64,000 bases of DNA from Malurus cyaneus samueli (GCA_009741485.1 CM019227.1:12981655-13045654); one strand, 5' to 3'. Counted from the stretch's first letter, positions 24,381 through 37,994 are shown. Program-made: numbers and translations. The notes: a model not told the origin generated them from the sequence alone.

Positions 24381-24573
24381 TCTGAGTTTTGTTTTCCACG
24401 TCCTTCCTGAAGATCTCTTCCACAAAACTGTCAGCAGCATTAGGGTCAATATCAGTCTGGTCAGCAGGATTCAATACATCCAAGATACCAAACATGTTTC
24501 AATTAGGATCAAAAATGCAGAATGCCACATTATCCCTTCTTCTTCCCATAGATGCCAATGATGCTTTGATATT
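24381..24573 (-). pseudogene. Exon-like block of unknown gene with one in-frame stop, right arm
   Basis: Read on the minus strand, a pyrimidine-rich acceptor ending CCCTTTAG is followed by 193 nt and a GTGAGT donor (complement at 24375-24380). One frame stays open for 64 codons apart from a single TGA at 24499-24501. The peptide begins NIKASLASMGRRRDNVAF and, after the stop, continues MFGILDVLNPADQTDIDP and EEIFRKDVENKTQ. Composition and length look like a real exon, but I do not recognise the family. The opposite strand is also open for about 60 codons, so the coding strand is inferred from the splice sites. Same strand as NUBP1, opposite to TEKT5. Confidence 0.45.
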
Positions 24574-27339
24574 CTAAAGGGCACCATCAGAAAAAAAAAA
24601 AAAAGGAAACTTCATTGGAAGTCACTGGAATTTTAGAATGTCTCTGAATTTTTCTTCAGTTGGAGTGAAAGGGCATTAATATGACATACTTAAATTCAGA
24701 AGTACCTGGGGGTTCTGAGTCAATCTGACCCGTGCTAGCTCGTAGGTTATGTGAGAGCTTCATAAACTGTCCCACAGATACTCAGAAGTATTTTAGGCTT
24801 AACACACAGGCAAGTTTTCTGCCAGTCTAATATGATTTCTAATATTTTAACCCAAATGTTTATACAAGTACAGTGTATACTACAAGTAGGTATATTGACA
24901 TATAATTAGCATATTCTGTTCTTCCTCCAATGCATAATTTTACTCTACTACAGCTCCCTAATCCAGACCAGGTTCTGTTGGATGCTTTAGCTGGTCCAAA
25001 GCATTGAATGCTAAGTTCATCAGACTGCAATTAAAAACGTATTTCTGACAGGGTATTTGATATTTGTACACTATCACAATTTTTGGTTGAGCTCACAACT
25101 TACAATGTATTTTCTTAGAGGCAAAATTCTGAGAAAGTAAAACCATTTGCTTCACTTCACTTTCTAGGGACCTTTTGCTTTTGAATGATTTATTTCTCTC
25201 ATGGTTTAAGAGAAGAAGAATTCAGGCTTATAGCTCAGCTGCAATAGAGTAAGAAAATATCAAATGAACCACTTCTTTGTAACATGTAAATGTTATCAGA
25301 GTAGCTGTTTATTTCAAAGGAAGTGCTGATGTTGGCATATGCTCCCTGTGTGTGCCGCCAACTTTATAGCTGAAGGGATTAGACAGAAAACAAATTAATA
25401 AAGTCGAGTTTTTCTGTATTTAAACAATTGCGACTGTCCCAAAATGAGTTAAAAGTGGTTTCTGGAAAAATCAATCTTTCTTACAGTCCATAATGCACAG
25501 AGAAATTAATAGAAACACCGCTTTGTCAGTGTGAAAAAGTTTACCAGCTGAGTGGCTATGCAAGAGGATTTGCCTGTTGTGGCCAATATCAGCTCTCCAT
25601 TTCAGAGCCCACATTCAGTGGTTTTCTGACAGGTGATTCTGATTACTGTGTTTCTCTGCCAAATCTAGACTCTTCAGCACCTCTGCCTCACAACTCTGAG
25701 CTATCATGAACCACAACAGCACTGGCTGGTCCCATCCATTCCCAAGGTATTCTACAAGACCACATGCAAGCGTTCAACACAGCCATGATGCTGGACAAGT
25801 GAGAGGCTGCAAGTGAAGGTAGCAATTAGATCTGTCAATGCAGAGTGGCTCAATCTCTTAGATTAGTTGGTAAAGCATCCTGGCTGTTTTGGACAAAATG
25901 GAATATTGAAGTTTTAATATTATTTATATTTCTTCCTGGATTTACTCACACTCATTTACAGAGTAAGTGGCAAACTACAGTTCTAGTAATTGAGCAGTTT
26001 CCTACTACCTTAGGGTACTGTCTACATGGCAGCTGTAGGAACACACAAAATACGTTTTACACTGGACAGATGCCAAATCTGAAACAATGCTAGGTTAGAA
26101 ATTCTCCTGAATAAGCTGGCTCTGTTCCTTACCCTTTGTTTTGTGTGGGTGGTGGCTTTCTGTGGCTACCAACACAAGTGCCCATACAGAGGCTGTTGGG
26201 CTGTGTGGTGTGGACATGGCCCCGTGGCCACCCCGGGTTGTCACAGCGTGGCTGACACACAGATTCTATCCTTCAGCGAAAAAAGGACTGTGTCCTGGCC
26301 ATGGTGTCAAACCATTCACACAGTAATAAAGTTTCGAAAGGTTTTAAATAAGGTAACTGCTTTGGAACACAAGGTTGGGAGGTGACATTCAGGCCTCTTT
26401 CTGGTACTCATTAAACCCACCTTGCACTGGCTATGCTGCATCTTGATTTTGCCCAGGATGATGGCATAGGCGTGCTGCACATGGTTATGGAGAGGGCAGG
26501 CTGCTCCATCCAGCAATGCAAGTGCTGGCTTTCTGGAATGAAGTTTTCTGAATGTAGGGCAAGTTCCAGAAGTAACTGAGATTTCTATTGCAATGCATGG
26601 CTGCAGAGCAGTGCAGGGGGTGCTGGTGATGTGTTGCTGGATACAGGATAAGATCTCTTTCTGCAGACTTCACAGTGATCTGGTTTGAATTAAGAGCCAT
26701 ACCTTGCTGTTTCTCACTCACAAACACTTCACAACAAACCTCTATCGCAGGACCCACCCCCCTTGGGACATGACTTTAGGGAGGAGTGTGGAATCTCACT
26801 GTTTTGTTTCCCAGCAGGGAAGGCTGTTTCCACTGGTAACATTTTTCTCCCTCTCTATGCCTTTGTATGGAGGCAAGGGAGATTTTTATCACTTGCTTCT
26901 GTTACTACCAAACTGTGGAATAAAGTACTTTATTTGCATTTCATATACTATTTTTACAGTGTATGAAGAATAATATTTGTGCTGAGCTGTTAAATATTGA
27001 CAGTAGCCCCACCCTATTTATCAAACACTGACAGCTGACCAAGCAAAGGAGTAAAAATTATTTGGAAATCTGGATCTTCTTGAAGCCTGTAAATATATTT
27101 CTGGAAATTGGAGGCCTTCCCACTTCACACAGTTACTCTAATAGCTAAACATATTTTCTCCCTTCCTTATGCCAAGAACTCAATTAAGAAATATATAGCA
27201 GAAGGGAGGCACTTCTAAGGGACCTCACTTTTTTCCGTTCTCAACAGAAGGAAAAAGAAAGAAAAAATTATCCTGTAAACAATCAACACAAGTGAAGAGC
27301 CAGCCCGAATTTGAAAATCTGGGGTCTTGGGGACAGAGG

Positions 27340-30299
27340 TGCTAGGGCTGAACAATAATATTGAGCATTAAAAATTCCAGCTCCTTCCCGACTGTGCCTT
27401 TGTTCAGCAATGTTCTCTTCAAGAATTTGACTCGGCTTTTGGGTGGAGTCCTCACTTGGTACATTGTCAGTGCAAACAACACTGAAGTGTTTGCTCATGG
27501 TGTGAATTGCTCCGGAGAGTGGCTGCTAAACCCAGGGAGCCACCAGAGCTCGTGCTGTTCTTGGAGAGCATCACTTGGAGCACAGGAATTTTCCCTGAGA
27601 TTCTGAGTTCTACCAGCAGCAAGAACAAATCTTTACTGAGCGCTGCAAAAACAACACTGTACAAAAATCCTCTTCTTCCCTATATATAACTGACCACAAG
27701 ATATGAAATATATTATCCTAGTGAAAACAAACCCTCAGTGAAAAAAGTGCTCTTGTCTTTTATTAGTGGTGTCCACACATGCAGTTTGGTGATAGCAAAC
27801 ACCCTCTTTTAAAAAAGTAAGTAATTTTCTTAAGGCTATCAAAAAGGAGAAGACTTCCATGGACTTTGACTATAAAGCTATATAAATCCCAAAGGGCTAG
27901 AAATAATTCACTATTTATTGCTTAGAAGCCAAAATAGATGGATAATGCAGAAAAATCTTGTTCTGCCACTGATTTACTGTGTAAACAAATTTCCACTCCG
28001 TCTCCAGAATGCAGTTAATCCCAGCTGTGATGGGAATAAGTCAAAGGAAACACATTTCTAACAATCATAAAGATACTCACACAGATAAATCTGAGAATTT
28101 CTTATAAAAAAACCCAAGAGAATGTAACTTTTTTTTCCATAGATATCTCTTCTTGTGAACTAGGTCATTAATTATTGTACTCATACGGAGCCACAGACAT
28201 CAAGATCTACTGCATTTCCATGTATAAACCCAGAAATGTAATGTGCAATTCCATAATACTTGAAAGATAAGATCTGCTTTATAGCAGAGTAATGTAGAAA
28301 AGACCAAAACCTGTCCCTGCCTGTGTGAAACAATGAGATAATTTTAGTTCCAGACAAACCATTTCCTAACATTATCTAAACTATAGCTCATAAAAATTTA
28401 TGGACTCAAATTCCAAATAGAGTAAGAAAACAATGGCTCTCAGTATCTTCACTAATGATAACAGCAGTTGGGTGCAATAACATTACTAATTACAGTGAAG
28501 GTAGTTTATTTTACCCAACTCTACTGGTAGTAATTCTGTGTAAAGCCTGGCTTTCTGCAGCTGAATTATTTTATGAATGTTTGTTTCACAACACTAAGAA
28601 ATTTCTCACAAGAAGACAACCTCTGTCTTGTTTATTTAGACATATTTCCCTTCAATCTTTTCCACTTTAAAAATTCCATTTGATATTGGAGGGTTTGGTG
28701 ATAGTCATACAGTAACAAATGCCTTTAAAAAAATAAAAAGCACTACACAACAAAAACCCTACAAACAACTGGGGAGTCTCTCTTGTACACCGTAAGTCTG
28801 CCTTATATTAATCACACCACATCAGCATGGGTATTTTGTATAAGTTTGAACTTCTTTCCATTGGCAGCCAATGAAGGATTGCCTTGGTGTTTATAAATAC
28901 TGAGAGAAAATCCAAACAAAAGTTCAGATCACTGTGTCATCTCCTTTACTTATTTGTCTAATATGGCTACAGGAATGTTATCTGTTTTTGAAAGTAAAAA
29001 CCCCTAAGAGATCAAAGGACATCATAGGAAGACTGGATAAACATTTATGGATTCCAGTTTAAAAAAAACCTAGAGCTATAAACTCTAAATACTTGGAAGG
29101 GTCTTTCCTTCATCAAATAATACATAGACCAGTCTGACCTGTATCTTATTCTCCTGACTAAGTTTTAATGGAAGGTTTGGTTTATAGCATGGTTTTCAGC
29201 AGCCCTGAGGCCAGGGAACAGATCTGAACTGGTAGTGCCAGCAGTTATTTTATGACTCGAGCAGGCAAGTTCTTACTTGATGTGGTATCATAATACAGTG
29301 ATACTGAAATTTCTCCCATTCTTCAATACTTCAAAGCAATTTGCATTGGAAAAAAAAGTTTTTGTTTTATATCCTCTATAAATTCAAATTCTTTATTGCA
29401 GTAAAGCACTGGTTATTTTTTTTTTCACTGTTGGAATTGGTTGTACCTTTAATAATTGAATAATTTAATCCATTGGTTTGAAAAAGAAGCCCATAAACCC
29501 CTTGAGATGGGTTTCAGGGGAAAAATGCAGAAATAAATTGCAAATACTGCAGGTTTGGAACCAGAAGGCAGGTCCAGAATCACCTGATTTGCCCATGTTT
29601 GTCACTGGTGTATCTGCTTTTATCATATTGCATCCTCGTTCTCAGGAGCCTGTCCTGCAGAATGTGTTGCCTGCACACTTTCTCTTGCAGTGATGGACAG
29701 AAATGTGCCAAAACCCTTGTGTGCAGTGACAAGCTGGTATCAGAGCTGCTTGTGGCTAAAAAATCAATCATCAGGCACACAGGTCTCCTGTTCAGGGGTA
29801 CAGAGATTTGAAATCTCATCTCTGCTGAACACAGTTTAGATGCACTTTGCCACTGTTTGCAACAGCTGCCAGTATTTGTGTTGCATTGGGAAATGCATGA
29901 TCATGATGCTTTTAATTCATGCCTGTAATTTTATGGGTGGGGGCAAAATCCCAGAAAATCCTTTTTGATCAGTGGCACCCAGCAAGAAGCCCTGCACAAT
30001 GCTCCTCGTGGCCTGTGCATCCTGCTTCGGTGTCTTTCTTTACCAGGCAAGAAGGAAAAGTGTTGATTTTAGCTAATGTAGCAAGGCTCAGGCTAAACAC
30101 CCAGGCGCTGGTGTGCTATGCTGTAGTGAAAGCACCGTAGGAGGAAGAGTGACATTGTTTTAAAAGCTCGGCTTCGAAAACAAACACGCAACAAAGACAG
30201 GAGTATATTCATCCCCTCCTATCACATCTGTGCCCTGCAGGCAATGTTCTGAGAGAAGTCTGTGAAACTCGTACTTGCAGCTATCTCAGACAGCTCCAC
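27340..30299. other. AT-rich single-copy DNA, no gene seen
   Basis: First single-copy sequence outside the inverted repeat. Ordinary AT-rich DNA with short open frames only. A possible acceptor (TTTCTCTTGCAG) near 29690 is not followed by a convincing exon-donor pair. Nothing else recognisable. Confidence 0.5.
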
Positions 30300-31010
30300 C
30301 TCAAACTGTCTCAGACCTTGGCTCTCCCCGAGCCTGTCACGGTGCCAGGGCTGCGTACGTGATCCCCTCGTGTTCCTACGCACTCCGAGCTGTGGTTAAC
30401 TCGCAAGCATTTGCAAACACGCCATGCAGGAAAACGAGGTAAACATGAAAATGGGCTCGGGAGGGCGATTTGCATCCACTGCGCTGATTTGCGTGCACTG
30501 CAGAGGAGCGGGGACCCAAACACGCTGCGCCCCCGAGGCTCTGGGGGACGGACTGTGCTGTCCCCAGCCCTGGGGAGCTGAACCCAGCCCTCCGTGCAGA
30601 CACTTCGGGATGCTCCTGCACTGCGGTGCTGCTGCCACTCCAGTCCGTGGACTCAGCTGCTTAAGTGTAAACCAAGGATTCTGTAGGTGTTTTACAGCCA
30701 ACGCTGAGCTCCGTGCTACCGTGGCCGCTGCACTGCCTCCATCAGCAGCTGAACTGGCTGCTGAAATGGCAATTGCTTGTTCTAACCTGCCTGTGGCATC
30801 CTCTGCTCCGTGCCACTCTCCGTGCACCCAGCCCTACCCCCTCTCCTTGGGAGCGCTTCTCTTCCCTCTCCTCCTCCTTTCTGCTTGCTCAGGCTCCGTG
30901 TCCCCGCTTCACCCTTCTCATTTCTGGCTGAGCACAACCCTTGCTCGGCCCCTCCCTCCTGACATCCCAGACACAGCAGCAAGGGCAGTCCCATGCCTCT
31001 GTTTCATGTT
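30300..31010. promoter_or_regulatory. CpG-richer patch (possible orphan island)
   Basis: GC and CpG content rise clearly above the surroundings, with open frames on both strands (for example 231 codons from 30424 on plus and 143 codons on minus). Neither product resembles a known protein, and low-complexity Ala/Ser/Pro runs suggest composition rather than coding. It could be an unannotated promoter or first exon, or simply a GC-rich segment. Confidence 0.35.
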
Positions 31011-33099
31011 GGAAAAGCCATATCAAGCAGATGTGGGGACAAAGCTGTCCCCTGCCATGGCCACAAAAGCTATCTGCACAACACAGTCTCTCAATGCTGG
31101 CACAGGCTTACTCCTATGAGAGGGCAAACCCCAAGGACTGTTTGTCTTTCCAGCTGAAATCTGTAACTAGAAAGTGCCACCCTAAGCTATGTGAGCTCAG
31201 GGGTTCAGTTATATGGCAATTATATGGCAATTATACTGCAAAGTGACATATCATCCATATTCAAAACAAGGCAGTTTGTGGCTAACTGCTAATGGATGCC
31301 CTACACCAAGCATCACAAAATATTTCTCCCTCTTCCTGATCCTTAAAGCTGAGCTTATTCCTCAAATGTACTAGAAGAAAAGGAAGAGTTCATCTGTACA
31401 AGTACTTATTTCAGAATTAGTTTGCATTGGAGTGAACACAAATGGATCAATTCGCCTAATAAAATTATCAGTATATATATATTTGTCCTCATGGCTCTTA
31501 GTCTAAGCAGAGGGAGTACAATTTTACAGCAACATAGGGGAATGCCTTTTAAAAATGTACTCTGAATAGTTCATTAAAGATTTTTGGCATAGCTGAGGTT
31601 TCCTGTGTTCTGAACACTGCACAGACAAGAAGTGCCTAAGCAAACAATGGCACTTGACTAAAGGCACAACTCTATATATAAAAAAAAAAAACAACAAAAC
31701 CTTGGGAATAACATGGCCTAGCAGAGAAGTTGTGTCAGGGGGGAAGCTGCTGTGTGGTTTGGCTTGTTTGTTAACCTGCAAGTGAGGTGCAAAGCTTTGC
31801 TGCTAAACAAGTCATCCAAAGATGGGTGGAAAAATATGAGTTTTTTCCTTATCTGCAGTTTGTACAAGAAAGTTGACAGTCTTGCCAAACAGACAGCCCT
31901 AAATGATACTTTTTTTGTACCCCAACTGAAAGCATTTATGCAAAAGAACTGCTACCTGGCTCTCCCCAGGGGCAGATAAATCAGAGCTGTGCACTGGCGA
32001 GCACAAGTTCCATACATAAACATTTAAGCACCGCAATTTATTACTTGTAGAGAGCTCCAGCATGTTAATGTTAATTTATCTTCCATATTTCAAGAGCAGC
32101 AGAACTATTCTCAGTAAGACAACATTTACAAGAGTTTATGCTGCCAGATATGCCTGCTTAAGGCCCTCACTTTGTATTTGGAGCTGATGTAGCTTTGCAG
32201 AGCCTGCTAGCATGAGACACCGAGTCTGGTGTCAAGGATGTTTGACATCTTGAGCAAAGCAGAGGCAGGATTCTGACTGGGGAACATTCAAGGTGCAGTG
32301 AAGGGGAGGGAGATCAACTGATGAGATGGTGATGGACTTGTTTCTCTGAGCTGTGCAGTATAAAGGACTTTAAAACAAACTTCCCCACCAAAAAAAAATT
32401 CCAAACCCAACCACACAAACAAACAAACCCCAAAATCCAAACAGATATGAGTACAATTCAAAAGAGAGCAAAATTATACAGATTTATCACAGGCAGAAAG
32501 CACCCAGTAAACTTACCTCTTCCTCCAAAAGATTTTTATTCTGTCTTTCAAACTAGGCAAATGTCATAGCCTATCTGGAATTTTGGTATAACAGTTTGTA
32601 ACTCATAAGGAATGAACTCTGTTGAAAGCAATAGTGAACAATACAGGAATTATTAGGTAAGATGCTGGCTAACATGAAACATTTCTCAGTCAGATGCCAC
32701 ACTCTCCCTCCCTTGCCTCTGCTGGTTTCTTGCTTCCCTTAGTTCCTTGCATCAAATGGTTTCACCACCCAATGGAATCACACTTTTTCTCCATTACTAA
32801 CTTGCAGCCATGCACAGACTTTGCTGTTCCCTGGCACATGGACCTGCCAAAGCCAGTGGTGACTGCCACCCAGAGCATGGGAAGTGTTGAGAAGGCTTTT
32901 AGGAGAGAAGGAAATGGGTGCCGTGCTACCTTGGAAGTACAAGTGTTGGGGAACAAACAGATTCTTACCAAGCGGGAAGAGTAATTTGGAACAAGTTGCA
33001 CAAGACTGGGGGGAAAAGAACAGTGGCAACACAGGGATGGGGGAAGATGCTCAGAGACAGAGGAATCAGCATCATTAATCAGTTACATGAGAGAAGTAG
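31011..33099. other. AT-rich DNA, no gene seen
   Basis: Short TA dinucleotide stretch near 31471-31480, A-runs near 31680 and 32390, and short chance open frames. Nothing recognisable otherwise. Confidence 0.5.
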
Positions 33100-33200
33100 A
33101 GAATCATGAATACCAGGTTAGAGGGGAACCTCAGGGATCCTCTGGTCCAACCTTGTCATGTAATAGTCACCATCCAAATAGTTTCTTGCAGAAGGCATTT
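33100..33200 (-). mobile_element. CR1-like 3' terminal fragment
   Basis: Starts with GAATCATGAATACCAGG and continues with the GGGGAACCTCAGGGATC and CTGGTCCAACCTTGTC wording that marks avian CR1 3' ends read on the minus strand. Only about 100 bp is recognisable. A related avian LTR with similar wording is an alternative. Confidence 0.55.
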
Positions 33201-36200
33201 CCTTCCTGCCTGATGAACTCTGCAATGGCAGCTTAAGCGAACTGTGACCTCTGCTTTTCAACTTGTCTCAGTAATGAAGTGGAAGAATTACAGTGAACAG
33301 CATTAGCTACAGCATAAATATACTGATTTTTCAGTCTTAGGCACTGACAGTGAAATACTCCAGCCCTGCAGTCCACTCTGTGGTATAGAGATATGCTAAG
33401 CAAGCTCACTGCAAACCATATGTGCTTTATTATGTCCATCCTGACCCTTCACTTGCCAGCTTCTGTACAGCAAACAGCAGATCATGGTCTTAGCCCCTGA
33501 TTCTTTGTCTTGAGGTGCTTTGCAGCTCTTTCCCATGCCACTACAAAAGAACTGATCTGTCCTTTGCAAAGACTTATGAAAAATATGTTGAGGGAGGACC
33601 AACATTCGAATTGTTTTTGCAGACTTGTTCACAGGAAAGCAATCAGGCTGTAGCAAACCCCTATGTTCACAGTTCTGTCTGCATTTAAAGAACTTCCAAG
33701 GCATGTTGAAGCTGAGGATCTGGATAATATACTGGGTCAATCATGCAAAGCACACACATTAAAAAGGAACATGTATCCTGCCCTTGTGGGCAGAAGGAGA
33801 GAACACTTATGGCTCATCACAGGGAATCAGCCATTGAAGGTTTATTGAAGGCACTCTTCCTGCTGCTGAATATTCATTCTGGGTGCCATAGGCTGGAGAA
33901 CCATGATTTTTGTGAGGGAAAGTTCTGTTCTAGTAGTGTTAAAGACCTTCAGCACCAAATCTGTGAACAAGCTCTGAATAAGCCCAAATAGGAATGAGGT
34001 GGGTTTTTTGTTTGGTTTGCTCAATTGTCCTCCACTTTCACTAATGACGGTGATAATCAGTAGATTGCTTCTTTAATTGCTCCTTCAATTGGACCCTTCA
34101 ATCTTTATGATTTATGTGCTATAGTTATCAGCAGTCCAAATGCTGAAGTAGTTTGTCACATGAAAAAAATGTGACATTTCTTTCTTCAGAAAGAAGCACA
34201 GTCTGGCATTTATACCAGGTAGGGAGGTTTAAAATTCCTGACTCTCTTGGCATTTCTAAATGCTCTGCATATTTCTCAAATGACACATCATTATCAAATC
34301 AAAATCATCAAACTTCTACTTGTTATTTCTTGCAAAATTAGAAGAAAATAATCTCTTCTACAACTGTTCTGCATTCTTCTCTTGTTTAGAAATGTCAGAG
34401 TGTAAACAAAAAACAAAGTAGTAGCTTGTTTCCGTTTTTGCTTCCCAGAGTGCACTGAACAAGTGGCCTCTTACATATTGGAGCAGGAGAAAAAAGTGAT
34501 ACAAATAATAAAAATTACAATCTTATAAACAATCTTATAATTTTCAGACTTCTCACATATAGAACATTCTTCAACATTATTAAAGTTAAGCCCCATTTAT
34601 TTAAAAAATAAAATCCTTTAGAGTCCAAAAAAGCCTTGACCAATTTCCTCCATGTCTCTAGAACTAAAGATGCCTGATTTTTCGATACAATACTATGCAA
34701 ACTAATCTTCCCCTTAAAATGACTTCTACTTGCCAAGATTTTTTTCCTGTTTCTTAAAAAACAAACAAAAGCTTGTTTTGAAAGAAATATGAAAGGAACC
34801 AAAGGAATTGTGTTGAGCCAAAAGTTCTGCTTTCTCCACCCTCACTGTACTCATCTGGAAAGCATCTGGCAAACAAATCCATTGATAGTTTAGAAAAGTC
34901 TTTTATCTGTCCTCCCAGGCTTAAGAAGGAAAGTGGAGAGCATACACATTCTGAACTAATTGCACATCCTCTTTGTATTATTGCCATTTTGAAAAGACGA
35001 GAGTACAGCACATAATACACACATAAAAAGAAAAAGCCTTCCCTGGTAAGGCTGCAAGGAGCTCAGGTCAGTAATCAGGAGAGAGGGCCAGCTACATTAA
35101 CAATGAGTTGTCCAAATAAACACAGATGAAGAGCAGCATATAAATCCTGCCTCTGTACTGTAAGTGATGCCAGAGGAGGCAACATACCCTCCTTAACCAG
35201 AATTACACAGTGTACATCTCTCCCCTGGCACATAAATCTAAAGCATGTGAGACAGAGGGGAGGAAATGATGATGCCTTTCATACATATTTATGTAAATTC
35301 TATGATTACAGTAAGTAATCAAACCAGCAGTATGCAAATTTGAGCATGCATCATCAAAGAAATGCAAATATTTCTATAACAGTTTAAGTGGGAAACATTT
35401 AGGACAGTTCTTTGCTAGGAAAATATTAATTTTCAAATAGCTGATCATTGTAAAGTTGGAAGCTGGCTGTTTATTAGAATTTGAGCATTCAGCAGACTTC
35501 TGAGGATCTAATTCTTTTCCTCTCAGAATGAGAACCTAACCTAAACCAGTATAAATCACCTAGTAACTATGGTGTCTATATCAAAATGCCAATTTTCTGG
35601 TTTAGTCTTACTATTTGGCTTCCTGCAGCTTCCTGCAATGATAAATGCACGGGCTCCAAGGCCATTTCCTGTGAAGTGGCCCCAGTACTGCCTTCTCACT
35701 TCTTCCTCTAACAGGTAAGATGTGCATGGCAAGATAAAAAATCCCCAACCTTTCTTAAAAAATAATACATTAGATGAACAATTGCACTATATTCTTTGGC
35801 AGATGGATAATCAAATATTATTTTAAATCTGTTAAAGAAGTTAAAACAGGTTTGTAAATGACTCAGACTGAGCAGAGCTCTTGGGAATGCTTTCTTGGCT
35901 GTCTTGCAATCCAGAACTAAGAAGAGATGGGGGGAGGAAGCATTAGGGTTTTTTTTCTGCAGGTAGTTTCATGTTTTGAGGACTATCAAACTGGATTTCA
36001 CAGACTACCACTGCTGTCTTTAGGGCTCCTCCTGTCTTGGAAACTTAGGTAGCTCGGCACTGTGCTCACCGAGAGGGAAGTGTCACACCACTGAACAGCA
36101 CAAAGCAGTCCTCGAAATCCTGTGAGCCACTGAATGTCTGAGGTGATTTGCCCACATTTTCATTTCTGATCCATAACCAGAGCTAAAATTTGTTTTCAAA

Positions 36201-37994
36201 AACACATTTTGGAATGCCGTGGAGATCTATGGAGGCTGCTGTGCTGATGACATTCCAGGATGTCTGGCAGTGCTCGCTGTCTTGCCACATGCTCCTCCCA
36301 GCTGCAATTCCATTTTAGCCATTCCTCCCAGCTCTCTGGACTATCAGAGCCTGAGGATACAGATGTTAACAGCTCCCATCAGTTATAAACAAAAGCAATT
36401 ACAAACAGAAATCGGCTTTCCTTTTCCTGAATGGCTGACTACTCATCGCTTCCTAGCGATAGTAATTAGGTGAAACTGAGTTACCATTGTAGTGCCAGCC
36501 CATTGCTGATGAATTTCTAAGGGCCTCTCACACAGCAGGTCTCTCTGCCTCTCCAATAATCGCCTTTAGACAGAGAACGGTGCAACAGGATCTCTGCTAC
36601 GTTCTGTCACTTTCTTTGATTTCCTTCTGACCACTCCCTGTTTTATCTCCCCATCTTTTCATTCTATTCTGATTAGAATTTAGCTTCAAATGGACAACAG
36701 CATTGCTACCAGATGACTTTTGCATGGTGGGATTTGGGTCCTTTTTCAGTTTAAGTAAACTGGACAAAAACTTTAGTGACACAAAGCTATCTAACATTGC
36801 ACAGAGAAATTCCAAGAGCTGCTTGTCATCCGTTGGCTAGGGGAACAGACAACCCCCAGACACATTTTAAAAGAATTCTCTTTCAGTAGAAGAAAAACAG
36901 GAATTATAGGATTTAGACTGAGCTAACATACAATGGAATATTATGCCTGTCAATCCTCACTCGTTCTTTATTAGGCTTACCTACTTTTTAATAATTACTA
37001 CAGCATCCCACTTCTCTCATGGACCATTGTATAAAGTGTATTTCATTGAGGATTTGAAAGGTTTTATTATTTTAGCCCTTTATTTCTGTCTAAGACTAGA
37101 GGGACAAGTCAGTTCACTACATATACTCCAGCAAAATCATATCATCCCGTTGGATTTCTATAGCACTCTTCCAGAATTTTATGCCCAAGAAAAGGTGATC
37201 TGTGTCTATGCTATAATTTTCACTCAAAATATACTGTTCAAAAGCAGCACTCGTCGAGGTTCATCTATAAAATATATGAGAATCTTCTAAACCAAATGTA
37301 TTTCATATAGTTACTTCAGAAGACAAGGAAGCTCTAACACTGTCAATCCAGAGCCTCCAGAGCCTCAAAGGATCACAGCCCCTTCAGACAAAACCTTTTC
37401 AGTCTTCTGCGAAAGCCTTTCAGCAAAAGTAAAAATTAAACCCAGATTTTGCCATTTAACACCTTTTATTTTTGCCATTTAACACTCTTTGTAAGTCTGC
37501 ATTCCTCTGAAGGAATCCAAGCCAAACCATCCATTTCACACCTAGCTGATTACTACTTGTGAGTTTTATTAGAGATCATGGAGCCTTATACCTTGCGGCA
37601 ATTAATACAGTTAGTACTTAATAAGGAAATGAAGCTTGTCCTTCCCCATCCTGGTTCATGCTGGGTAAATTATATTTATTCCAGAATGTTTTTGTAGGTC
37701 CTAAGCCTGATTGGGCTCTGTTGATATTAACCCACAAAGCTGAAAGCATTAATGGCAAAGGTTACAAGAAGAGTATCTCCTAATTCTTACTCAGACAGGA
37801 TCTTGAGATTAGACTCAATTTTGTGACTATTACAACATGTATGCCATTACCATTTTGTCCAATATTACAACTGTTTTTTTTTTAGAAAAGACTCATGACT
37901 AAGATCAGTTAATTAAACTATTACATATTTCATATCTTCTACTAACTAGGATCTTGTTCTACACCAAAAAATCCCCAAACCCTGCTGAAGTTTT
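33201..37994. other. AT-rich DNA, no gene seen
   Basis: No convincing exon or RNA gene. Contains two exact octamer motifs near 35.33-35.37 kb, listed separately, and several chance open frames of 60-115 codons without recognisable domains. Confidence 0.5.
35332..35369 (+). promoter_or_regulatory. Pair of octamer (POU) motifs
   Basis: ATGCAAAT occurs at 35332-35339 and again at 35362-35369, exactly 30 bp apart, with a variant ATGTAAAT at 35291-35298. This is the classical octamer bound by POU-family factors. Spacing of about three helical turns would place both sites on one face of the DNA. In AT-rich DNA this can occur by chance. Confidence 0.3.

Larger units (their letters stand above)
13628..27339 (-). 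repeat. Right arm of giant inverted repeat
   Basis: This is the reverse-complement partner of bases 1-13537. It joins single-copy DNA at 27340, although homology may only appear to stop there because the partner arm leaves the window at base 1. It generally reads more cleanly than the left arm: the TEKT5 exon stays in frame here but is frameshifted on the left. The exception is the CpG island, where the NUBP1 fragment is broken here and intact on the left. It carries, from the centre outward, NUBP1 exons 2 and 1 on the minus strand, possible exons of an unknown minus-strand gene, and a TEKT5 exon on the plus strand. Confidence 0.97.

Noticed and set aside
30424..31119. 231-codon plus-strand frame
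   Set aside because: GC-rich local composition, an equally long-looking frame on the other strand, and no familiar motif.
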